A stretch of 64,000 bases of DNA from CAZKUR01 sp964556005 (GTDB lineage: Bacteria > Bacteroidota > Ignavibacteria > Ignavibacteriales > Ignavibacteriaceae). The notes beneath the pieces are model-generated. The model was not told the origin of the DNA, ran no database searches, and worked only from the letters and a program-made list of their open reading frames with translations. A program made the position numbers and the translations under genes. The stretch is from positions 7,799-71,798 of the forward strand of contig CAZKUR010000011.1 in the NCBI GenBank assembly GCA_964556005.1, given 5' to 3'. Each line of letters begins with the position of its first letter. Positions within the stretch are counted from its first letter, which is position 1. Below are positions 1-7,053 of the stretch, one piece after another.

Positions 1-182
1 TTTTTCCAGCTGCTATCCTTTTTTTGAATATCAGCATTTACAAGCATCCTATTATGATCGAGTATGAAAGGTAAAGTTTCGGAATCGGTATTTTCTGTTT
101 TACATGAATTAACAATTATTAAGCAGGTAAGTATAAAAACATTAAAGAAAACCGAAATTATTTTATTTTTAAGATTATTCAT
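1..182 (-). CDS. Partial lipoprotein, possibly retropepsin-like aspartyl protease (N-terminal 60 residues)
   Basis: An ATG at 180-182 opens a minus-strand frame that runs off the left edge without a stop. The first ~27 residues form a lipoprotein signal: Asn/Lys-rich start, hydrophobic core and a lipobox-like IVNSC with the lipidated Cys at about residue 27. The mature start (PFILDHNRMLVNADIQ) resembles the start of aspartyl-protease-like domains that I recall from Bacteroidota lipoproteins, but the catalytic DTG motif would lie outside the window. The lipoprotein nature is well supported; the protease call is a weak inference. It begins about 30 bp downstream of the permease remnant. Confidence 0.5.
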   Translation of the reverse strand, partial: MNNLKNKIISVFFNVFILTCLIIVNSCKTENTDSETLPFILDHNRMLVNADIQKKDSSWK

Positions 183-210
183 TCTTATTATATCCTTTTG
201 TTTTTTTACT

Positions 211-558
211 TCAATAATGATTGGTTTTAGTACCTCTTCCTAACGCATCGGATTTTTTAATAAATTTGACTGCATTGATAATTTCGGGAAATTCATTTAC
301 AAGCAGTGGTGCAAGCGGCGCAGGGGTTACAGAAGTTTTCGTAATTCCTACTCCTGTTCCACCTGGCTTATCCCTAACTACACGATATATATTTTTTGTG
401 TTTTTATGATATTTATCGAAGCTGAATTCGTATTGAACATATAGTGCAATTAAAATAAATGCGGCCAGACTGATTGCAAATCCCAGGATATTAATTGAAG
501 AATGAACTTTGTTTTTCAACAAATTTTGGATAGATAGCTTTAAATTGTTTTTAAACAT
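211..558 (-). pseudogene. Truncated ABC transporter permease remnant (MacB/FtsX type, N-terminal part)
   Basis: The 115-residue frame starts like MacB/FtsX-type permeases of Bacteroidota: 'MFKNNLKLSIQNLLKNK', a transmembrane helix at about residues 22-43, then the start of the periplasmic core (SFDKYHKNTKNIYRVVRD, PAPLAPLLVNEFPEI). Intact members are usually about 800 residues with an FtsX domain and three more helices, all absent here. After about residue 105 the sequence leaves the family pattern and stops, and a different gene begins 29 bp further on. This looks like a deletion-truncated remnant and not a gene cut by the window edge. Confidence 0.6.
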
Positions 559-1203
559 TGCAAGGCTTCCCTGTTTTTTTTTAGACTAATTCCTGTGGAA
601 AATGGTTACGTCCGATTCTTAATTCTCATTCATATTTAATACTGTTCTTTTCTTACGCGCTGGGACAGGTAAATTAGTTTTTAAATTTGGTTCAGATATT
701 ATTACCTCACCATTCAAGATATTTATTCCTGGGATATTTGTACTTGGATTATCTAAGAACTACTGTTGCTTAAGTAAAGAATCAATTGCTAAATTTTTCT
801 TTGTACTTTTCTTAACGTAAGAAAAGTACAAAAAGAAACATACGCTGAAAAAGAATTACTAAAATTTCATTCCGTTCCGCTAAGAGAAAATAACTCAGTC
901 ACTTCACTCCTTCAAATAGATTTTCTCTTTTAATCTGCCTATGCCGAAGCGAAACTTCTGTTTAGCGAAGGCAGTCGCTTCACCCCATAAAATTTTTTAA
1001 TCCGCCTACATTAGATTTTGGCGGACAGGCGCAATTCTTTTTAGGTGCGATTGTCATCGTTGTCTTTACATAATCAACCTATCTTTTTATAGTCCTTGAA
1101 TTTTTAATTAACTGTTTAAAAAAAACGAAATTTATTTGAAGTTGTTTAGAGAAAGCGGTGAAGTTTTATTTTACCTTCATTTCTTCTTCGATACTTTTGC
1201 TTT
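559..1203. other. Intergenic stretch with inverted repeats, no convincing gene
   Basis: No frame of useful length or recognisable product is seen on either strand. The stretch holds a long perfect inverted repeat at 800-832 and a second short one around 1001-1025 (TCCGCC ... GGCGGA). The composition between them is unlike the neighbouring coding DNA and resembles dispersed noncoding repeats, but its copy number in the genome cannot be judged from this window. Confidence 0.5.
800..832. repeat. Perfect 15-bp inverted repeat with 3-nt loop
   Basis: Left arm TTTGTACTTTTCTTA (800-814), loop ACG, right arm TAAGAAAAGTACAAA (818-832). No T-run makes it a conventional terminator, and no gene ends nearby. 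It could be the end of a dispersed repeat, a miniature mobile element relic or a hairpin of unknown use. Confidence 0.7.
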
Positions 1204-2160
1204 CTATTTTTTATGTATGATGCCTTTATATTCCTTAACTCCATCCAGCCAATGAATTAAATTCAGAATAAATTGAGCATTTTGAGGGGCAGTATCTGAA
1301 TTGAATCCAACTTTTACATCGCCGTTTATGATTTGTGCCGTGAACATTGCGGCTTCACCGAAAACTGCAACTTTACCTTTCCCGAATTTCAACACAGCAC
1401 CTTGATCGAATCCTTCAAGATTTTGTTTGGGTGTATTATTTGTAAAACGCCAGGCAGTGTCGGGTTGTTGTGAGTAATTATCTCTTGTAAAAGTAAGTAT
1501 ATGAATTGAACTATCAGGAGCCTCAAATGCAGAGCCGGTAAATGTGATAACACTGTCAATATTCTCATATTCCTTAATACCTTTTACTAATGGCGAGGCT
1601 GCCAGAGTTTTATTCTTCAAAGAAAAAACGGAAGGAGGCCAGACATTCTTTCTCGTGAAAGCAAAACCGTTCAAATATTCAAATCCGAATTCTTCCCCTA
1701 ATTTTTGAGCTGCGCCTGCAAACGGCATATGGTCGGCAATCAATAACAAGCTGTTCCCATTCTCAACCCACTTCTTGATATTATATATTTCCAAATCCGT
1801 AAAAGCTGAAGGAGTGGGAAGAACCCAGTTATGCACATTTACTTTGTTAAGCGAATTTGCAATTACAAGTATCTTGCAGTCTTTCAATAATTCAATGCTA
1901 TCGATAGGCGAAGAAAGCTTTTTTACTCTATATCCATCCTGTTTTAATAGTTTGCCTAAAGCATAAAATCCGCCGTCCAATGTATGAAAATTGTTATGTG
2001 CTTCATCGATTAGAATTACGGGACCTTTGCCGGTTTTATATGCAGTTTGATAAATCCAGAACACAAAAGAAGAATCCTGAATTTGTTGAGGATACAAATC
2101 TAAAAATGAAAAGGAAAAAAATAATATGAGTATGATTAATGTGCATTTATAATATTTCAT
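1204..2160 (-). CDS. Secreted DUF4350-like protein of unknown function
   Basis: The protein has 318 residues. Residues 1-25 form a signal peptide (hydrophobic core IILILFFSFSF, cut near YPQQ). The mature part contains ILIDEAHNNFHT, a Rossmann-like segment ending LLKDCKILVIANS, and a stretch WVENGNSLLLIADHMPF followed by a C-terminal FGKGKVAVFGEAAMFTAQ. This arrangement is typical of DUF4350 or GATase-1-like periplasmic proteins, where an open cleft sits after the 'GG.LLLIADH' strand. No catalytic Cys is evident, so an enzymatic role is not claimed. It stands between the noncoding stretch and the sorting-domain genes with about 70 bp on the upstream side. Confidence 0.55.
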   Translation of the reverse strand: MKYYKCTLIILILFFSFSFLDLYPQQIQDSSFVFWIYQTAYKTGKGPVILIDEAHNNFHTLDGGFYALGKLLKQDGYRVKKLSSPIDSIELLKDCKILVIANSLNKVNVHNWVLPTPSAFTDLEIYNIKKWVENGNSLLLIADHMPFAGAAQKLGEEFGFEYLNGFAFTRKNVWPPSVFSLKNKTLAASPLVKGIKEYENIDSVITFTGSAFEAPDSSIHILTFTRDNYSQQPDTAWRFTNNTPKQNLEGFDQGAVLKFGKGKVAVFGEAAMFTAQIINGDVKVGFNSDTAPQNAQFILNLIHWLDGVKEYKGIIHKK

Positions 2161-2229
2161 TTTATCCTAAAAGCTATTATAAATGATTAGACAGATGAAT
2201 TTTTAAAGTTACTATTCAAACAATTAAAA

Positions 2230-3069
2230 TTATTTCAGCAGGATCATTTTCCGGGTTTTTATAAAATCATCAGTCATATTTCCCTTTTTGTAGGCTTTCA
2301 ATTGATAAACATACACTCCACTTGCTAAATTTGTTGCATTAAATGTAACATGATAAATCCCTTTTGGTTTCTCTCCATTAACTAAAACTGCAACAGCATT
2401 TCCGAGAGTATCGTAAACTTTAAGTGAAACGAAATATGATTGAGGAATTTGATAAGTAATTGTTGTTGAAGGATTGAACGGATTTGGATAGTTTTGCTTC
2501 AGTTGAAAATCTTGGGGCGGACTATTGTTCTCTTTAACTCCAGCGATCAAATCATTCTCCCACCATCTAATTTGCGGAATATTCGGAGCATAAAAAACTC
2601 CTAAAATGTCCTTGTCATTATCATTATCTAAATCCGTTATAAATAAATGAAGAAACTCCAGGCCGTTGTCACAAAAAACATNNNNNNNNNNNNNNNNNNN
2701 NNNNNNNNNNNNNNNNNNNNNNNNNNNNNNNNNNNNNNNNNNNNNNNNNNNNNNNNNNNNNNNNNNNNNNNNNNNNNNNNNACTTCCATCGAAACTTGTT
2801 GCCACAACATCCATGTCACCGTCAGCATCTAAATCAGCGGCAGCAATTGTATTCGGACAGTCAAAATTTTCTATTATTATATTTTCGGTAAAATTAAATC
2901 CGGCCTTTCTATCAAAAAATATTTTTTGATAACTTCCTGCTTGATATTGAGAAGCTTTCGCGGCATCATATACTCGATCGAAATTAAATGGTGCTTGTTT
3001 AGTATAGTTTGTTAAGATAATTGTAATCCCGAGACTTGATATGAAAAAGTACAATACAAGTTTTTTCAT
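2230..3069 (-). CDS. Secreted FG-GAP/VCBS-repeat protein with T9SS sorting domain (interrupted by an assembly gap)
   Basis: The signal peptide covers about residues 1-22. Then comes an FG-GAP/VCBS repeat with the Ca-binding pattern DLDADGDMDVVATS. After 100 N, a second repeat reads DLDNDNDKDILGVF followed by IRWWEND. The C-terminal ~80 residues are a type IX secretion sorting domain beginning NYPNPFNPSTT and ending KMILLK. Such proteins are exported by Sec, crossed over the outer membrane by T9SS and attached to or released from the surface. The number of beta-propeller repeats is unknown because the gap lies in the repeat region. The same frame resumes after the gap only by the accident of 100 placeholder bases. 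Confidence 0.75.
   Translation of the reverse strand: MKKLVLYFFISSLGITIILTNYTKQAPFNFDRVYDAAKASQYQAGSYQKIFFDRKAGFNFTENIIIENFDCPNTIAAADLDADGDMDVVATSFDGSXXXXXXXXXXXXXXXXXXXXXXXXXXXXXXXXXXVFCDNGLEFLHLFITDLDNDNDKDILGVFYAPNIPQIRWWENDLIAGVKENNSPPQDFQLKQNYPNPFNPSTTITYQIPQSYFVSLKVYDTLGNAVAVLVNGEKPKGIYHVTFNATNLASGVYVYQLKAYKKGNMTDDFIKTRKMILLK
2682..2781. other. Assembly gap of 100 N inside the VCBS-repeat gene
   Basis: Exactly 100 N, the usual placeholder for a gap of unknown size. Both flanks code for FG-GAP/VCBS repeats in the same gene, so the break probably comes from collapsed near-identical repeats. Confidence 0.95.
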
Positions 3070-3133
3070 TATCCACCTCTTACAAATATTTTATTTTCTA
3101 GACACGCATTTTATTATCCGTGGATGTTTTCCA

Positions 3134-4234
3134 TTATTTTAAAAGAGTCATCTTTTTAGTTAATGTTTTATCATTGCATTTAAGCTGATAGATATAAATT
3201 CCGCTTGAGAGGTTTGATACATTGAATTCAAAAGTATGAATTCCGGGCTGAATAAATCTATTGACAAGAGTTGCGACTTCCATTCCAAGTACATTATAAA
3301 TTTTTAACGTTACAAATCCGAACTCATGAGTCTGAAATTTAATATTGGTTTTTGGATTAAACGGATTGGGATAATTCTGCATTAATTTAAATTCGGAGGG
3401 CTTAGCATTATTTATCTTAACAGGTGTAGGAGGATTAAGCGAAACAATGTCCAATCTATTTGTATTAAAACAAGGGATAGCGATTTCATTTTCTTTTGCA
3501 TTAAAATATATATTCGAGGGACCGCTATGCCCGCTTGAAAATAATGCCGGCGGATTTGTAAAAGTCGAATCGTAAATATGTATCGCATTTGTTATCCAGG
3601 ATGAATAATAATATTTGCCGCTATTATCAAGCGCCAGCCCGTCGCAGTTTCCGTTTGGAGTTAATACTATATCGGTAATTGACGAATCTTCCAGGTCTAC
3701 GGCTTGAATAGGTGAGTTATTGTACCAGGAACAAATTAGCAGCCTATTATTTTTTCTATCGAATATAACATCCTGCGGTCGAGTCGATATGCCTGAATCA
3801 ACAAAAACCGAGTAAGATTGATTTGATAAATTTATTTTAATTAACTTAGCCTGGATAGAAGCAACAACATAAAGATTATTATTATCGTCGACGGCCATCC
3901 CATCCATCTGGGTAGTTCCGGCAACAGGCAAATACATTACAGTATCATCAGGATTGTTTATGTTCAAACCTAATATTACAGTTCCAATTGAAACATAAAA
4001 TGTATCTCCTGCTATACAATTGCCTAATGCATGTCCGGCTCTCTGCTTAAAGTAGGATTGATTACCGTTTGAATCTATTGCTACTATATTACCATCGTTC
4101 CAGTTGGAAACCAGATACCTGCTGTTTATTGAATCGTAAACAACGCACTCAGGCCCGTTGAGTAAATTCTGTCCATTCAAATAAATTGAAGAGAAAAGCA
4201 CGACTAAAAGTACCCATTGAAAATATTTTTTCAT
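3134..4234 (-). CDS. Secreted SMP-30/NHL-like beta-propeller protein with T9SS sorting domain
   Basis: The protein has 366 residues. An N-terminal signal peptide (about 1-21, WVLLVVLFSSIYLNG) is followed by repeated propeller strands of the SMP-30/gluconolactonase or NHL kind: GPECVVYDSINSRYLVSNW, MDGMAVDDNNNLYVVA, RPQDVIFDRKNNRLLICSW, CDGLALDNSGKYYYSSW, PSNIYFNAKENEIAIP. Each blade has the pattern 'D..N..LYV'. The last ~80 residues are a T9SS type A sorting domain (NYPNPFNPKTN ... KKMTLLK). I see no metal-site signature that would prove lactonase activity, so it may be a binding propeller. It is followed on the same strand by another sorting-domain gene, separated by 64 bp. Confidence 0.7.
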   Translation of the reverse strand: MKKYFQWVLLVVLFSSIYLNGQNLLNGPECVVYDSINSRYLVSNWNDGNIVAIDSNGNQSYFKQRAGHALGNCIAGDTFYVSIGTVILGLNINNPDDTVMYLPVAGTTQMDGMAVDDNNNLYVVASIQAKLIKINLSNQSYSVFVDSGISTRPQDVIFDRKNNRLLICSWYNNSPIQAVDLEDSSITDIVLTPNGNCDGLALDNSGKYYYSSWITNAIHIYDSTFTNPPALFSSGHSGPSNIYFNAKENEIAIPCFNTNRLDIVSLNPPTPVKINNAKPSEFKLMQNYPNPFNPKTNIKFQTHEFGFVTLKIYNVLGMEVATLVNRFIQPGIHTFEFNVSNLSSGIYIYQLKCNDKTLTKKMTLLK

Positions 4235-4914
4235 TTTACCACCTCTTTTTGATTTGATTATTATGGATGTTATTTTTTATCGATAGGATAGTTGATTCCC
4301 AAATTTCGAAGGTGAATTGATACAGCTTCGCCCTGGTCACCTACATGGCATTTTTAATCTTTCAATTATCGTTTTCATATTAGCATCATAACTTCATTCT
4401 CAATCGCTGTAATTTTCAGTAGTTCAAATCATTCTTAAATTATTTCCGAAATATCTCTTTAACTGTCTTATTGGACCATTTCTTATTGTACACACTAAAA
4501 CTCAAGATCATTTTTTAAAAATTATCACTACCGGGTTGATGGATTTAACTATACGGTTCTGATAATTTTATCATCTTATATGTTTAAAGATGATCGGCAA
4601 TCATTTTTGTTTCTCTGCTTTAAGCCGGGAATAAAACAAGCAGGCTAATTTTTATTAAAATTATTTCAAGCGGAAGAGGTTGAGTAATTAAAAAAAGTGA
4701 AAGGTTTTTTGAGCTTTTATATAATTTCCTCCTTTAATTTTTATTTTAATCCTAAGAAATTCGAAAACTTGTATTGAAAAATTTATATTGCAAAGATTAT
4801 GGAATAAAAATAAACTGTTACTTCTTTTTGATAAACAAATCTATTTGATGATTACCGGTTAAAATCTTTGATTAGAATTTGACCTTTAAATTATTATTCG
4901 TTTAAAAAGAAAAA
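4235..4914. other. AT-rich intergenic region, no gene seen
   Basis: Nearly 700 bp between two minus-strand genes. I see no frame with coding character, tRNA or repeat. The right end is the terminator of the upstream gene at 4915-4934; the left end must carry the promoter of the propeller gene, but I could not pick out a convincing one. Confidence 0.5.
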
Positions 4915-4934
4915 GGGCAGCCGCTAAGCTGCCC
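4915..4934 (-). terminator. Rho-independent terminator of the BNR-repeat gene
   Basis: GGGCAGC (4915-4921) pairs with GCTGCCC (4928-4934) around a 6-nt loop. Read on the minus strand, the hairpin is followed by a T-rich tract (CTTTTTCTTTTT), about 65 bp beyond the stop of the gene starting at 6932. Confidence 0.85.
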
Positions 4935-5000
4935 TCGTTCTAACTTTTAAGGTTTGCAAACTACAATAAAAAGTGCAACCTCGAAGGTCGCTGTTTTCCA

Positions 5001-6932
5001 TTATTTCAAGAGAATCATTTTCTTCGTCTGAACAAAACCATTAGATGTTAATTTATAATAATAAATACCGCTTGCTAATCTTGATCCGTCAAATGAAACT
5101 TCATATGAGCCTGTTTGTTCATCGCGATTCACAAGCGTTGCAACTTCATTTCCAATAACATCATATACTTTTAATGATACCATTCCAGGTGTTTTAATTG
5201 TATATTGAATTCTCGTTGTTGGATTGAAGGGATTGGGATAGTTTTGAGATAAAGTATAACTATAAGCAGACAAATTATTTATCTCAATAACTTTTGAATA
5301 ATTTGACGCTCCGTTAAAATCAACTTGCTTCAGTCTGTAATACAATTTCTTCCCTGACGGCGAATCCGTAAATGAATAAGAATTCTCAATGGTTGAAGTT
5401 CCCTTTCCTTCCACAAATCCAATAGTCATAAAATTCTTTCCGTCGGTACTTCGCTGAACTTCGAAACCTCTATTGTTTGTTTCAGTTGCAGTACTCCATG
5501 TTAAAAGAACTTTTTCATTGATGACCTTACCGCTGAAACTGACAAGCTCAACCGGTACACTGTTATCTATTACGGCTGAATAAATTTCCATATCATAGCC
5601 GCCTGCACGTTCATCGGTCCATACAGGAACAACCCTGCCGTTGTAAGAATCAATTCCGATATAGTCACCGAACCGTACATCACTGTTCGGTGTACTTGTC
5701 GGTGATTCCTGCGAACTCAATTCTGTATTTGAAAACGTCAAACCGCCGTCGGTGGATTCAGCCAGATATGCTTTTATGTAATTATTATTTGTAGTGTTTC
5801 GCGTATCATAAAAAACAATGTAAACATTTCCCTGTTCGTTAACAGTAACCCAGGGCCAATATTGATCTTTACCGTTGTTAATAGGATCGTCATTAACCCT
5901 AAAAGGACTTGACCAAGTGCCTCCGCCGTCGGTAGATCTGCACATAAAAACATCTTCATCATTATTTCGGGCATCATCCCATGCAACGTAAATATTCCCG
6001 TGGTTAGGCCCGTTGCTTAAATCAACAGCCATTGAGGGAAACCATGGGTTGTAAGCAAGACTTATTAAATTGTTTGAGTTAAATGTATTCCCTCCGTCGG
6101 TGGATTTGGCAAAATACATTCCTTCATTAAAACCTTCGTAACCGTACCAGGCAATATAAATTTCACCGTTAGGACCAACAACCGGAATTGATCCTTGAAC
6201 ACCATCCTGGTTACTGAGCGTGTTAGGAGTTGACCAGGTAACACCGTCGTCAGTAGATTTGCTGAACATGATATTAGTTGTTGAGGTGAAGCGGGTCCAG
6301 CTAACGTACAAATTATTTGTATAAGGGCTATTTGGATTTAAATCGCAGGCACCCATTTCCTTATCTTCAAACCAGGGGCCGTTTGCTGCAAGATAATAAT
6401 TATCAAATGTTTCACCGGCATCATTCGATTTAAATAACCAGAGTTCACCGTTACCGCTATTATTGAGCGATATCGTAAATACAAAAAAGTTTCCGGCAGT
6501 ATCTACAACAACGGAAGGATCGCTTGAGAGCGGAACATTGGGAATTAACTGCGGAATTAAAGCGCTCGTTGACCAGGTTGTTCCGCCGTCATCAGAATAA
6601 CTATAACCGATTCTTCTTAAAGGAGGATTTACTCCCGTTCTAAAATCTCTCCAGGCAGCAAGAACACGATTTGGATTTTTACGGCTGATTCTCACAGACG
6701 GTTCATTCTGCGGTTGAGGATCACCGGAAATATCAACGTTATCGAAAATAGACAAAGGTTTTGTATTCCTCATTAAAGGCAATGGCTTAAACGAATGCGG
6801 AAATCGATCAAGCCAGGGCTTTGGATTTTTAATGAGCGGTTCTTTAATAAGGCTGTGTTTTTGTTGTGCGAAAACGGAAACTATGCCGAAAAAGTAAACC
6901 AGCATGAAAAGTACAGTAAAGTTCTTTCTCAT
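5001..6932 (-). CDS. Secreted BNR/sialidase-like propeller protein with T9SS sorting domain
   Basis: Signal peptide at about residues 1-23. The body is a six-bladed sialidase-type propeller with repeated Asp-box motifs: SDDGGTTWS, KSTDDGVTWS, KSTDGGNTF, RSTDGGGTWS, ESTDGGLTF. Then comes a fibronectin-like domain (VELVSFSGK ... FEVQRSTDGKNF) and a T9SS sorting domain (NYPNPFNPTTR ... KKMILLK). Sialidase catalysis is not claimed: Asp boxes are structural and many such proteins are only glycan- or peptide-binding. A GTG at 6944 would add four residues (MRKI); I prefer the ATG at 6932, which directly precedes the basic signal-peptide start. Terminator at 4915-4934. Confidence 0.75.
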   Translation of the reverse strand: MRKNFTVLFMLVYFFGIVSVFAQQKHSLIKEPLIKNPKPWLDRFPHSFKPLPLMRNTKPLSIFDNVDISGDPQPQNEPSVRISRKNPNRVLAAWRDFRTGVNPPLRRIGYSYSDDGGTTWSTSALIPQLIPNVPLSSDPSVVVDTAGNFFVFTISLNNSGNGELWLFKSNDAGETFDNYYLAANGPWFEDKEMGACDLNPNSPYTNNLYVSWTRFTSTTNIMFSKSTDDGVTWSTPNTLSNQDGVQGSIPVVGPNGEIYIAWYGYEGFNEGMYFAKSTDGGNTFNSNNLISLAYNPWFPSMAVDLSNGPNHGNIYVAWDDARNNDEDVFMCRSTDGGGTWSSPFRVNDDPINNGKDQYWPWVTVNEQGNVYIVFYDTRNTTNNNYIKAYLAESTDGGLTFSNTELSSQESPTSTPNSDVRFGDYIGIDSYNGRVVPVWTDERAGGYDMEIYSAVIDNSVPVELVSFSGKVINEKVLLTWSTATETNNRGFEVQRSTDGKNFMTIGFVEGKGTSTIENSYSFTDSPSGKKLYYRLKQVDFNGASNYSKVIEINNLSAYSYTLSQNYPNPFNPTTRIQYTIKTPGMVSLKVYDVIGNEVATLVNRDEQTGSYEVSFDGSRLASGIYYYKLTSNGFVQTKKMILLK

Positions 6933-7053
6933 AATTTTTCTCACTCCAAGATATAATGGAAAATAAATTTAAACCACCATCATTTTTAATATTACGACAT
7001 TTGCTACCGGGAAATTTTAATTCACAAAACCCTGGGGTTTCAAATCCACAAAG

